This document shows, piece after piece, positions 1 through 7,446 of a stretch of 56,701 nucleotides of DNA (positions are counted from its first letter, which is position 1; each line of letters starts with the position of its first letter). Below the pieces are notes generated by a model. That model had not been told where the DNA came from. It worked only from the letters and a program-made list of their open reading frames with translations, and made no database searches. This stretch comes from Paenibacillus luteus. GTDB lineage: Bacteria; Bacillota; Bacilli; Paenibacillales; Paenibacillaceae. Made by a program: the position numbers and the translations under genes. The stretch lies in the NCBI RefSeq assembly GCF_006542765.1, contig NZ_SKCD01000032.1, positions 1-56,701 on the forward strand. The letters run 5' to 3'.

Positions 1-58
1 ACATATCCTTAATTTGTTCCCATTGTTCATCACTTAGTTCATACCTTCTTTGAATCAT
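1..58 (-). CDS. IS5-family transposase, N-terminal fragment cut by window edge
   Basis: Nineteen codons are visible, starting MIQRRYELSDEQWEQIKDM. The pattern 'RYELSDEQWEQIKDM' is the usual opening of the N-terminal helical domain (DUF4096-like) of IS5-family DDE transposases. A GGAG lies about 8 nt upstream of the ATG. The catalytic DDE region is outside the window, so activity cannot be judged. Confidence 0.7.
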   Translation of the reverse strand, partial: MIQRRYELSDEQWEQIKDM

Positions 59-122
59 GGTGGATGCTCCAATCGTTTTTCTCAAATTATACTACAAAAT
101 CATTTAGTTTTCAGACACGTCC
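1..122 (-). mobile_element. IS5-family insertion sequence, one end only
   Basis: The left edge holds one end of an insertion sequence that continues outside the window. Read on the minus strand, the element appears to begin with GGACGTGTCTGAAAACTAA near position 122, followed by a short AT-rich leader and the transposase start. An end of this kind is usual for IS5-family elements. The next bases outward are TAG/CTAG-like, which fits the short TA or CTAG targets of one IS5 subgroup. The opposite terminal repeat is not visible, so the exact boundary is inferred. The insertion lies only about 17 bp past the stop codon of the next gene and does not break it. Confidence 0.6.
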
Positions 123-138
123 TAGTATTATATCGTGC

Positions 139-564
139 TTATTTTTTACTGCTTCTCATGCCAGCGACTACCTTCAGATTTTCTCGTTTGCCTTCTGCAA
201 ACTGTTGATACTCTGCTGACTCCTTCGGTATGAGCGCAAGCTTGCCTGCCTCATCAAAATGGATGCCCCATCCGTACTTCTTAGGAAGCATGGACGCTCG
301 CAAACAAGCTTTCGGCTTGGAGAAAAAGGCACTGCGGATTGTTTCTCCACGTTCTGCAAGCTCCTCCTGCGAAATACCCTGGTGGCGAACATGCACCTCA
401 AACATCAGCTCTTCCTGCGTATAACGGTATGGATGCTCGGCTGCCAGCTCATATTCCAAACTTGGCTTCGTTCTTCCGCTCTTCTTGTCCGGCGGCATAG
501 TTCCGATTTCCACTAGGCAATCCGCGGAAACGGTAATGAACGTATTATAGTAATTCCAGTCCAT
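139..564 (-). CDS. DUF6157 family protein
   Basis: This is a soluble protein of 141 residues with no signal peptide or membrane segment. It fits the DUF6157 family: an 'NYYNTFITVSADC' start, a central 'HPYRYTQEELMFEVH' block and the late block 'FFSKPKACLRASMLPKKYGWGIHFDEAGKLAL'. The family's function is unknown. The ATG is preceded by a strong GAGGAGGG site at 6-nt spacing. It stands alone, divergent from the aldehyde dehydrogenase gene. Its leader holds two imperfect copies of ACTCTTA-GTATAG (about 592-604 and 626-640), which may be regulatory. The length looks complete and the IS5 element downstream does not disturb it. Confidence 0.85.
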   Translation of the reverse strand: MDWNYYNTFITVSADCLVEIGTMPPDKKSGRTKPSLEYELAAEHPYRYTQEELMFEVHVRHQGISQEELAERGETIRSAFFSKPKACLRASMLPKKYGWGIHFDEAGKLALIPKESAEYQQFAEGKRENLKVVAGMRSSKK

Positions 565-702
565 CGCTTGCCCTCCTCGTGAGAGATAGATACTCTTAGT
601 ATAGACTCTTTACTCATTCTTATCGACTCTTAAAGTATAGCGCACCCTACTTTCACCTTAAATAGAGAGGGCTCAAACAGCAATATTCACACAAACCGTA
701 TA

Positions 703-732
703 TTGACGCTGCGATCATATTTTCAGTAAATA
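703..732 (+). promoter_or_regulatory. Candidate sigma-A promoter of the aldehyde dehydrogenase gene
   Basis: TTGACG (703-708) and TAAATA (727-732) are separated by 18 bp. They lie about 85 bp before the start codon at 817. The -35 match is good and the -10 is moderate. Confidence 0.4.
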
Positions 733-816
733 TGACGATAATGGGTTAATAGCAGGATAATATAGAAGTTGATAACATGACCTGTTAAGATATGGTTAGT
801 GCGAGGAGGATTCGGC

Positions 817-2208
817 ATGAGCGAATACAGCAAAGAGGCCATTGATCATATTGTGCAACAGCAGAAAAGCTACTTTAGTGAAGGACATACGAAGGATATC
901 CAATTCCGCCTAAAGCAGCTTAGCTTGCTCTTGGAAACGATTAAGCGTCATGAGAAGGAAATTAGCGAAGCATTATATCAAGATCTGCGCAAAAGTGAAT
1001 TAGAAACGTATATGACGGAGATAGCGATCACGACAAGCAGTATTCGCCATATGCTAAAGCAGCTCAAGAAATGGATGAAACCCGAGAAGGTAGGAACTCC
1101 TTTCTATCTTTTTCCGGCAACGAGCCGCATTTATAGAGAACCGTATGGAACCGTGTTGATTATCGGTCCGTTCAACTACCCTTTCCAGCTCGTCATCGAG
1201 CCGTTAATCGGTGCCATAGCGGCAGGCAACTGTGCCATCGTTAAGCCTTCGGAGAGTACGCCTCATCTATCTGCCCTTATCACTAAAATGATCAGCGAAG
1301 CATTTGATCCTTCCTATATATGCGTCATTGAAGGAGAAAGGGAAACGACGTCACTGCTCATCCATGCGCCGGTTGATTATATCTTTTTCACGGGAAGCAC
1401 CGAGGTGGGCAAAATCGTCATGCAAGCCGCTGCAAAAAACCTCGTTCCTGTCACGCTGGAGCTTGGCGGGAAAAGCCCCGTCATCGTTGATGCAGCAGCG
1501 AATCTAGAGCTGGCCGCCAAACGAATCATCTGGGGAAAGCTCCTGAATACCGGACAAACCTGCATTTCGCCCGATTATGTGCTGGCCCATGCCAGCATAA
1601 AGGAACCGTTGATTCAGAAGATGAAAGAAACCATTAGGGCCTTCTACGGCTCCGATATTCAGCACAACAACGATTATGCCCGGATCGTCAACCAGCGCCA
1701 GTTCGACCGGCTTGCCTCCATTCTGGAACGCGATCAAGCCCAGATCGTGTTCGGCGGGACAACCGATCGGGCTGATCTCTATATTGAACCGACCCTGCTC
1801 GCAGGCAGTACCTGGGACAGCGCAGCGATGCAGGAAGAGATTTTTGGCCCCCTATTGCCCATTCTCGAATACCAGGATCTTCACGAGGCAATTAGCGCCA
1901 TTAACGTTCGTCCCAAGCCGCTCTCCCTTTACTTGTTCACCGAGGACGCAACGATAGAGAAACAAGTACTGAATAAAGTTTCGTTCGGTGGCGGCTGCAT
2001 TAATGATACGATTATGCATGTGTCTAACCCATCGCTGCCGTTCGGCGGCGTTGGCCATTCAGGCGTCGGCGCCTATCATGGAAAACACAGCTTCGATCTT
2101 TTTTCCCACAAAAAAAGCATCTTGAAGAAGAGCACCAAAATCGAGTTTGGACTCGTTTTCCCTCCATATGCAAACAAGCTAGACAGAATCAAAAAGCTGC
2201 TGAAATAA
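817..2208 (+). CDS. Aldehyde dehydrogenase, class-3 type
   Basis: This is an NAD(P)+-dependent oxidoreductase that converts aldehydes to acids. The chain has 463 residues, short for the superfamily and typical of the class-3 or YwdH-like branch. Visible landmarks are 'GPFNYPFQL' (about 117-125), 'VKPSE', the nucleotide-binding 'FTGSTEVGK', the general-base Glu in 'TLELGGKSP' (about residue 215) and the catalytic Cys in 'NTGQTCISPDY' (about residue 249). The ATG at 817 was chosen because AGGAGGA sits 6-7 nt before it; an upstream GTG at 799 overlaps that site. No signal peptide is present. It is a single gene closed by a strong terminator. The physiological substrate cannot be read from the sequence. 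Confidence 0.93.
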   Translation: MSEYSKEAIDHIVQQQKSYFSEGHTKDIQFRLKQLSLLLETIKRHEKEISEALYQDLRKSELETYMTEIAITTSSIRHMLKQLKKWMKPEKVGTPFYLFPATSRIYREPYGTVLIIGPFNYPFQLVIEPLIGAIAAGNCAIVKPSESTPHLSALITKMISEAFDPSYICVIEGERETTSLLIHAPVDYIFFTGSTEVGKIVMQAAAKNLVPVTLELGGKSPVIVDAAANLELAAKRIIWGKLLNTGQTCISPDYVLAHASIKEPLIQKMKETIRAFYGSDIQHNNDYARIVNQRQFDRLASILERDQAQIVFGGTTDRADLYIEPTLLAGSTWDSAAMQEEIFGPLLPILEYQDLHEAISAINVRPKPLSLYLFTEDATIEKQVLNKVSFGGGCINDTIMHVSNPSLPFGGVGHSGVGAYHGKHSFDLFSHKKSILKKSTKIEFGLVFPPYANKLDRIKKLLK

Positions 2209-2255
2209 AAAGCTTAAATGGAGATTCTGAACAGTCTGCAAAACAATGCTTTAAG

Positions 2256-2304
2256 GCGAAGAAACGATGGGGGATGCATCTATCCATCGTTTCTTCGCTT
2301 TTTT
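2256..2304 (+). terminator. Intrinsic terminator after aldehyde dehydrogenase
   Basis: A perfect 15-bp inverted repeat (GCGAAGAAACGATGG and its complement, 13-nt loop) is followed directly by TTTTTT. Confidence 0.9.
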
Positions 2305-2420
2305 GCGGTATATCTACATTTCTCACCACTTCTGTCCTCTCAGCCTATATTTAGATCCTTTTTTGGACAAAATCTGCTATTATAATACAATACATCAACT
2401 GAACAGAGGAACTGACACCT

Positions 2421-2927
2421 ATGAAGCTGAAGCTCGTTCGAAAAATGAAGTATTACTTCCTTAAGCTGCTGCGAATCCGCAAATCAGACCATGTCGTTGC
2501 CATAGGCTTTATAGCTGGTTTCTTTCATTGCTGGTTTCCGACCTTCGGCATCGGCATGCTGCTCTCCATAGGACTTGCAAGGCTGCTGCGAGGCAATCTT
2601 GTGGCTGCTGTCATATCGGGCTCGCTGGGCTCCTTCCTTTGGCCGTTTCTCTTTTATCTCAACTACAAATCCGGTTTTATTATTGAGAGCTTGTTCCATT
2701 CACCCAATTACGAGCTTGATGACGCCTTGGATGAAGCCGTGCCGGATGCCGATTATTCGGAAGCCGCGGATCACTTCAACAGCTTCAGCGACATTGGACT
2801 CAACTTTCTGACCGGCTCGATCGTCAATAGCATTCTATTTTCTTTCATTGGCTATTTTGCACTTCGCTTTGTGCTGAAGCATTACCGTCTCCCCCTCCTT
2901 CGGAAGCTGAAGAGGAAAGTGGTTTGA
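2421..2927 (+). CDS. DUF2062 domain membrane protein
   Basis: The protein has 168 residues and belongs to the DUF2062 family, a small integral membrane family of unknown function. A basic N-terminus (MKLKLVRKMKYYFLKLLRIRK) precedes a hydrophobic helix around 'VVAIGFIAGFFHCWFPTFGIGMLLSIGLARLLRGN'. A second hydrophobic stretch runs through 'AAVISGSLGSFLWPFLFYLNY' and a third near the C-terminus ('FLTGSIVNSILFSFIGYFALRFVL'). The family hallmark is the helix-breaking 'P.FG.GM.L...LAR..RGN' segment, which is present. GAGGA lies 9 nt before the ATG, and a TATAAT -10 element is visible at about 2380. It is transcribed alone, with convergent neighbours downstream. Confidence 0.85.
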   Translation: MKLKLVRKMKYYFLKLLRIRKSDHVVAIGFIAGFFHCWFPTFGIGMLLSIGLARLLRGNLVAAVISGSLGSFLWPFLFYLNYKSGFIIESLFHSPNYELDDALDEAVPDADYSEAADHFNSFSDIGLNFLTGSIVNSILFSFIGYFALRFVLKHYRLPLLRKLKRKVV

Positions 2928-2960
2928 GCCAGTACAGCTGAAAGTGGATATTCTGACATA

Positions 2961-3003
2961 AAAAAAAGGCCGGGTCCTCCGCTGGAGAAATCCCGGTCTT
3001 TGC
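2961..3003 (-). terminator. Terminator of the UPF0303 gene
   Basis: Read on the minus strand, a GC-rich imperfect hairpin (GACCGGG...CCCGGCC, loop about AGC) is followed by seven T. It also faces the end of the plus-strand DUF2062 gene. Confidence 0.8.
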
Positions 3004-3014
3004 TGCTTATAAGC

Positions 3015-3494
3015 TTAGAATTGCGATAAGAAACGGTGGAGAACCGAAACAAGCAAATCATGATCCTCTTGGTCCGGCAAGCCGGAAACGGTAACCGTAC
3101 CGATCTGCCCTTCCCCCCGCACAAGCAGCGGAAATGCGCCACCCGCTTCAACATAATCAGCAATGGGCAATCCGTGCTTCTCCTCCATCGTCGTTCCCTC
3201 ACTGCGAAGACGGCAAGCGATGTGCCATGAACTCATACCGAAATGATTGGCAGCATTATTTTTACGCCTAATCCAGTTCTCGTTCTCAGCCGACGTTCCT
3301 TCCATCGCATGGAGAAATAAGCGCTGCCCCGTGCGGGTAACATCCACTGTGATTCTCTGGCCGTTACGCCGCGCTTCCTCCACGATCGCCAAGCCGAGCT
3401 CTAGCGCCGTGTCGTTCGTAAAGAATGAGAACCAGAGCTCCTGCTCCTCCTGCTCCATTTGCTGCAATCTTTGTTCCATCGATGGCGTCGTCAT
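3015..3494 (-). CDS. UPF0303 / haem-degrading-domain (GlcG/HbpS-like) protein
   Basis: The chain has 159 residues, cytosolic, and fits the UPF0303 family, which is related by fold to GlcG and to the haem-binding HbpS proteins. Visible family features are 'LGLAIVEEARRNGQRITVDVTRTGQRLFLHAMEG', the 'NWIRRKNNAANHFGMSSW' block and the glycine-rich end 'GGAFPLLVRG.GQIGTVTVSGLPDQEDH'. The biochemical role is not established; 'haem-degrading domain' is a name taken from distant relatives. GAGGAG stands about 11 nt before the ATG. It is about 4 kb from the NEAT locus in this window, so a joint role in haem use is only a guess. Confidence 0.85.
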   Translation of the reverse strand: MTTPSMEQRLQQMEQEEQELWFSFFTNDTALELGLAIVEEARRNGQRITVDVTRTGQRLFLHAMEGTSAENENWIRRKNNAANHFGMSSWHIACRLRSEGTTMEEKHGLPIADYVEAGGAFPLLVRGEGQIGTVTVSGLPDQEDHDLLVSVLHRFLSQF

Positions 3495-3551
3495 TTGTAT
3501 GCTGGCTCCTCTTCGCTATAAATAGCTATCAGTGATGAACTTATGCATCTT

Positions 3552-4202
3552 TTAAATTTTCGTTTCGTTTCCAATCACCTTATCCATCCATTGCCTAGCT
3601 ATCAGCTCATGGCCAGCGGCCGTTGGGTGAACTCCGTCCCATAGCCAATAAGAAGCCTCCGCCCGTGTGCATGCTTCGTTGAATGCGGCTTGCAGCGGCA
3701 CGAAAATAGCGCCGTACTGCTCTGCAAGCTGGCGAACGATCTGCTGATACGCCGTTAAGCACTCCGACCAAGCCTCCCAATTGCTCGCAGGAGCGCCTGT
3801 ATTTAAGATAAACGGCTCGCAAAGCACAAGCTTAGCCTGCGGCAATACTTCTTTCGTTTCCTCCAACACATGACGATAAGCACGCTCGAATCGATCCGTT
3901 ACCCCGCTAGTCTCGCCGTTCACCGTTCTCCATGCATCATTTACACCAATCAGCATGCTGATTAAGGACGGCTGCAAACTAATGGCATCCTCATTCCATC
4001 TTGCATACAAATCCGAAGCACGGTTGCCGCTTATTCCGCGATTAATAATAAGAGGCTGCTGTTCCGCCTGCTCATAGCCTAGTCTTGCCCCAATAATATA
4101 GGCATAGCTATGTCCCAATATATGATTCGGGTCATCGCTTCTTCCTCTTGCCCCATCCGTTATCGAATCGCCTTGAAATAAAATAACCGTTCTATCTGAC
4201 AT
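3552..4202 (-). CDS. SGNH/GDSL-type hydrolase (esterase)
   Basis: This is a cytosolic SGNH-fold hydrolase of 216 residues, likely an esterase or deacetylase for small substrates or acetylated sugars. The four catalytic blocks are visible in order: 'FQGDSITDG' (Ser, block I), 'NRGISGNRASDL' (Gly, block II), 'IGVNDAW' (Asn, block III) and 'WDGVHPTAAGHELIA' (Asp and His, block V). The family contains rhamnogalacturonan acetylesterase-like members, but no substrate can be assigned here. The start at 4202 is preferred over 4223 because GGGGAG lies 6-7 nt before it. No signal peptide is present. Confidence 0.88.
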   Translation of the reverse strand: MSDRTVILFQGDSITDGARGRSDDPNHILGHSYAYIIGARLGYEQAEQQPLIINRGISGNRASDLYARWNEDAISLQPSLISMLIGVNDAWRTVNGETSGVTDRFERAYRHVLEETKEVLPQAKLVLCEPFILNTGAPASNWEAWSECLTAYQQIVRQLAEQYGAIFVPLQAAFNEACTRAEASYWLWDGVHPTAAGHELIARQWMDKVIGNETKI

Positions 4203-4277
4203 ACCATTCTCCCCTTTTTCCAATATTTTCTACGTTTATTATAGGCGAAAAGCTAGATTGCGTATAGTCCATAATTA

Positions 4278-4316
4278 ACAGGCCAGCACTTCCCCCCTCG
4301 GAATGCGCTGGCCTGT
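4278..4316. terminator. Hairpin between uppP and the SGNH hydrolase gene
   Basis: A 10-bp perfect inverted repeat (ACAGGCCAGC) with a 19-nt loop lies just past the uppP stop. Only a weak T-rich tract follows on the minus strand, so termination may be partial. Confidence 0.5.
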
Positions 4317-4336
4317 ACGGATTAGATATTTTTAAA

Positions 4337-5149
4337 CTATAGAAAAATAAGGAGCAATATGCCCGCTGCAAAGCAATAATAAGCGAAGTAAATCAAATTG
4401 CCTTTGGCCATGATGTTCATAAACCATTTCATTGCAAAATAGGTGACAACTAGCGTTGTCAGAAATGCAATGATGTACGGAATCGCTAAGGTTGAACGGT
4501 CAGGATCACCCGCAATATCGGATATGCCCAGCACCAGACCGCCTAAGCTGATTGGGATATAGAGCATAAAGGAAAAGCGAAGCGCAGTATCCTGCTTCAT
4601 GCCAACGGCGATGGACGTAATGACCGTCGATCCAGATCGGCTAATGCCGGGAATAAGTGCAACGGCTTGCGCCATCCCGACAATTAACGCATCTTTGAAT
4701 GACAAATCGCCATCGCGCTTCCGACCGCGTAAATTGCGGATTAGCCAGAGGGCCACGCCCGTTATTAATAAGGACACTGCCACCGTACGTACGTTTGAAA
4801 AGTAGGATTCAATTTGATCCTTAAACAATAATGCAATGATTACCGCCGGTACTGTGCCTACGACCACATAAGCTGCAAACATAAAATCTGCCCGATAGCT
4901 CTTCTCTCTCGTTTGGACAAACCGCAAGCTGCCCACAATGAGCCTCATAATATCCTTGCGGAAAATGAAGGAGATAGCAATCAGCGAGGCTGTATTCGTC
5001 AATATTTCAAATGCCAAGCCTCTCTGCTCTATGCCTAATAGTTTCTGAGCGATAATCAGGTGACCGCTGGAGGATACCGGGATAGGTTCGGTTGCCCCCT
5101 GTACGATTCCAAGCAGTAGATACTTTAACCAAAGCAATAAGTCTGTCAT
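4337..5149 (-). CDS. uppP: Undecaprenyl-diphosphatase (UppP/BacA family)
   Basis: This integral membrane enzyme recycles undecaprenyl pyrophosphate to the monophosphate, the lipid carrier for peptidoglycan and wall polymers, and can give bacitracin tolerance. The 270-residue chain has about eight hydrophobic segments. Both family signatures are present: the N-terminal 'LGIVQGATEPIPVSSSGHL' with its glutamate (commonly QGxTEFLPVSSSGHL) and the later 'PGISRSGSTVITSIAVGM' loop. The Phe-Leu of the usual EFLPVS is Pro-Ile here (EPIPVS), a mild departure. The start at 5149 has AGAGGAG 5-7 nt upstream; the upstream ATG at 5188 lacks a ribosome site. Confidence 0.92.
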   Translation of the reverse strand: MTDLLLWLKYLLLGIVQGATEPIPVSSSGHLIIAQKLLGIEQRGLAFEILTNTASLIAISFIFRKDIMRLIVGSLRFVQTREKSYRADFMFAAYVVVGTVPAVIIALLFKDQIESYFSNVRTVAVSLLITGVALWLIRNLRGRKRDGDLSFKDALIVGMAQAVALIPGISRSGSTVITSIAVGMKQDTALRFSFMLYIPISLGGLVLGISDIAGDPDRSTLAIPYIIAFLTTLVVTYFAMKWFMNIMAKGNLIYFAYYCFAAGILLLIFL

Positions 5150-5207
5150 TTCTTCTCCTCTCTTAAATCGATCTCTATGATCTATCATAGCGCACCGGAC
5201 GCATATA

Positions 5208-5258
5208 GCAAAGACCGGCAGCTTCTTCTAAGAAGAAGACTGCCGGTCTTTCTATTTT
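5208..5258. terminator. Bidirectional hairpin between the flavodoxin gene and uppP
   Basis: AAAGACCGGCAG pairs with CTGCCGGTCTTT around an inner CTTCTT/AAGAAG arm. T-rich tracts flank both sides. It probably ends the MarR-pirin-flavodoxin operon. Confidence 0.75.
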
Positions 5259-5320
5259 GTAACAACTAGGGATAAAAAACCGATTAACTGCCACTCGGTG
5301 CTGTTCTCATTGGTCCATGC

Positions 5321-5941
5321 TTACTCCTGCGCAAGCCCGAGCTTCACCCACTGAGCAACGTTAACCGTCCGCTTAGCCTGGTATTCTACCGCTGCTTGGA
5401 TGTCTTCAACCATTTTGCCACTTTGCACGGTAACGCTTGTGCCGTACGGATTGCCGCCAGCTTCGAAAGTAACCGGACTCGAGTAGCCAGGCGCTGCCAC
5501 GATAGCTCCCCAATGATACATGGAAGTATATAAGCTCAAAATGGTTTGTTCTTGCCCGCCATGGGCATTCTGTGCGGATGTCATCCCGCTCACGACTTTA
5601 TTCACTAGCTTTCCGTTAAACCATAAGGCTCCGGTCGAATCCAAAAACTGCTTCACAGGTCCTGGCATACCACCAAATCGGGATGGAATGCTGAACACGA
5701 TCGCGTCTGCCCATTCCAGATCCTTATAAGTTACTTCCGGTATATGTGTCGTTGCCGCAACATGGGTTCTCCAAATGGGGTTCGCTTGAATCGCATCCTC
5801 CGTTGCCAGCTCGGGCGTTTTCAGTATTCTTACTTCGGCACCTGCTTGTCTGCCGCTCTCCGCAGCCCATTCGGCCATCTGATAATTTGTTCCTGTTACA
5901 CTATAATAAATAACGGCTAGATTAATGCTTCCATTAGACAT
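5321..5941 (-). CDS. WrbA-like flavodoxin-family NAD(P)H:quinone oxidoreductase
   Basis: This soluble FMN-binding flavoprotein of 206 residues fits the WrbA branch. It probably makes two-electron reductions of quinones, avoiding radical formation. The FMN phosphate loop is 'YYSVTGTNYQMAEW' (about 10-23). The second loop is 'FSIPSRFGGMPGPVKQFLDSTGALW', and 'SGMTSAQNAHGGQEQTILSLYTSMYHWGAIV' matches the conserved WrbA block. The start at 5941 was chosen because purine-rich AAGGGG and GAAGAG precede it. It is third in an operon with pirin and MarR genes, consistent with a response to quinones or electrophiles. Confidence 0.88.
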   Translation of the reverse strand: MSNGSINLAVIYYSVTGTNYQMAEWAAESGRQAGAEVRILKTPELATEDAIQANPIWRTHVAATTHIPEVTYKDLEWADAIVFSIPSRFGGMPGPVKQFLDSTGALWFNGKLVNKVVSGMTSAQNAHGGQEQTILSLYTSMYHWGAIVAAPGYSSPVTFEAGGNPYGTSVTVQSGKMVEDIQAAVEYQAKRTVNVAQWVKLGLAQE

Positions 5942-5977
5942 TCTCTTCATCCCCTTAACATTTAATAACACTTAGCT

Positions 5978-6751
5978 TTATCTTTGGTAAAGCGGATACT
6001 CTACTTGAGTAGGCAGCTGAATAGCAATGACACGCAATCCGAATTGCTCACTGGTAAGCCGAATCGTCTCCGCGCGGTCAACAGACTCTATGACTGCAAA
6101 ATCTTTATGATCAAAAGAGGCAACCCCTCCGGTCTCCACCGGCATGCTCAGTTCACCGTTTCCTCTGATCGCTAGTGCAGCCATCGAATAACCTTCAGGA
6201 ATCGTGTGCACATATTCGCTATCCGGCTGAAGGACGATATCCCACATCTGTGCATCCGTCACAAGTTGCACCGGCGACCCTTCCCCTAAAATCGTTTTGA
6301 CTTGAGCGCTGCCAATGCTAGTAAGCGGGAAATCATCTGCCATAAATTCATGGTAGGTAGGCACTCTTTTCACAGCTTCATTGAGGTCGGGTTCAAACCA
6401 AATTTGGAATAGCTCCGCATCAGGACCCGTGATTTTCTCGCGATGCGAGACACCAGAGCCAGTCTGCATAACCTGAGCTCCGCCCACTCCTACTGTACTC
6501 TCCGTTCCCAGCGTATCACCATGCGCTACGAGTCCGTTCACCACATAGGTCATTATCTCAAAACCTTTATGCGGATGCAGTCCGATGCTGCCGCCTTCCT
6601 TCGCATGTGCCCATGCCCAATAAAACAATGGACCCACCCGTTTGACGGCTTCCTGCTCATGAGGAAACCCGATCGGCTTCTGCTCCGTAATCCTACCTCC
6701 TTCAAATGAGCCGATCGCCTGCTGAAGCGGTGTATATACGTTTAATCTCAT
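5978..6751 (-). CDS. Pirin family protein (possible quercetinase-like dioxygenase)
   Basis: The protein has 257 residues with a bicupin pirin fold. The metal-site pattern is visible as 'IGLHPHKGFEIMTYVVNG' (His-x-His) and 'MQTGSGVSHREKI' with a further His and Glu. Bacterial pirins bind iron and some oxidise quercetin or act as redox-sensitive partners; which applies here is unknown. Its ATG overlaps the stop of the upstream marR gene by 4 bp (ATGA), so the two are translationally coupled. The wrbA-like gene follows closely. The order MarR-pirin-quinone reductase suggests control by, and defence against, aromatic electrophiles. Confidence 0.9.
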   Translation of the reverse strand: MRLNVYTPLQQAIGSFEGGRITEQKPIGFPHEQEAVKRVGPLFYWAWAHAKEGGSIGLHPHKGFEIMTYVVNGLVAHGDTLGTESTVGVGGAQVMQTGSGVSHREKITGPDAELFQIWFEPDLNEAVKRVPTYHEFMADDFPLTSIGSAQVKTILGEGSPVQLVTDAQMWDIVLQPDSEYVHTIPEGYSMAALAIRGNGELSMPVETGGVASFDHKDFAVIESVDRAETIRLTSEQFGLRVIAIQLPTQVEYPLYQR

Positions 6752-7215
6752 GACTTCGTCCCCTTCTCCGCCAGCGCTTCTGCGCCATGGCCAATCGCCT
6801 TTAACCAGACAATAAGCTGTTCTTTTTCTTCGTTGCTTATAAAAGCTAGGTTTTTTGCAATCACATCTGCATGCTTTGGAAATATATCATCGAACAGGGT
6901 TTGGCCTGTCTCGGTCAGCAGCACATTCGATCCCCTTCGGTCTGTAGCGCTAGGCTCGCGCCTTACATATCCCTTCTTCTCGAGCTTGTCCACAACGTAT
7001 GTGATGCTGCCGCTCGGTATATCGAATTTTTCGCTTATTTTCTGAATAGGCTGAGGCCCTTTGCTGTAGAGCAGTTCGAGAATCATAAAATGCTCCTGCC
7101 TAATGCCATGGCTCTCCATATCCTTCCGCACATTATCGCTAACGGCTTGCGAGGCTTTGAACCAAACGCGGAAAAGCCTAAGGTCAAGCTGGCCTTGTTC
7201 ATCAGCATGATACAT
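6748..7215 (-). CDS. MarR-family transcriptional regulator
   Basis: A 155-residue winged-helix regulator. The recognition region is 'QPIQKISEKFDIPSGSITYVVDKLEKKGYVRREPSATDRRGSNVLLTETG' (about 52-103), with the typical wing 'DRRGSNVLLTETG'. No conserved redox Cys is seen, so ligand rather than thiol sensing is likely. A TAAGGGGG ribosome site lies about 6 nt before the ATG. It leads the operon with pirin and a WrbA-like enzyme. Repeated half-sites overlap its own promoter, so it most likely represses itself and the two enzymes until a phenolic or quinone inducer binds. The nearest known analogy is the MhqR/YkvE group, by inference. Confidence 0.9.
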   Translation of the reverse strand: MYHADEQGQLDLRLFRVWFKASQAVSDNVRKDMESHGIRQEHFMILELLYSKGPQPIQKISEKFDIPSGSITYVVDKLEKKGYVRREPSATDRRGSNVLLTETGQTLFDDIFPKHADVIAKNLAFISNEEKEQLIVWLKAIGHGAEALAEKGTKS

Positions 7216-7263
7216 TTTTTTGCCCCCTTACTGTACATATCTTAATTTAATAAATTCTAAAGT

Positions 7264-7304
7264 TAGGATACTTATATCCTATCATTAGGATAAATAGTTG
7301 TCAA
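7264..7304 (-). promoter_or_regulatory. Promoter of the MarR operon with overlapping operator
   Basis: On the minus strand TTGACA (7299-7304) and TAGGAT (7276-7281) are 17 bp apart, a near-consensus sigma-A promoter. TAGGATA (7264-7270), TATCCTA (7275-7281) and TAGGATA (7286-7292) form three alternating half-sites that cover the -10 and much of the spacer. This is a textbook layout for autorepression by the adjacent MarR protein; binding itself is inferred. Confidence 0.8.
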
Positions 7305-7380
7305 ATCCTTTTCTATATCAGCAACGATGCTGAAAAGCGGCATCGTTTTCTTGACCGGATAATTTTCTCCCATTTATATC

Positions 7381-7424
7381 AAAAAAAAAAAAAAACCGGG
7401 ACCTCCTATGCGGAAGATCCCGGC
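7381..7424 (-). terminator. Terminator of the NEAT-SLH surface protein gene
   Basis: On the minus strand GCCGGGATCTTCC pairs imperfectly with GGAGGTCCCGG, followed by a run of 15 T. Confidence 0.9.
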
Positions 7425-7446
7425 TGAACAGTTCCAAATTGGGCGA

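Noticed and set aside
2267..2464. 65-residue frame between aldehyde dehydrogenase and DUF2062
   Set aside because: It starts inside the terminator hairpin and runs into the DUF2062 gene in another frame.
7381..7395. Run of 15 A as a possible simple-sequence switch
   Set aside because: It is the U-tract of an intrinsic terminator on the other strand and lies outside coding sequence.
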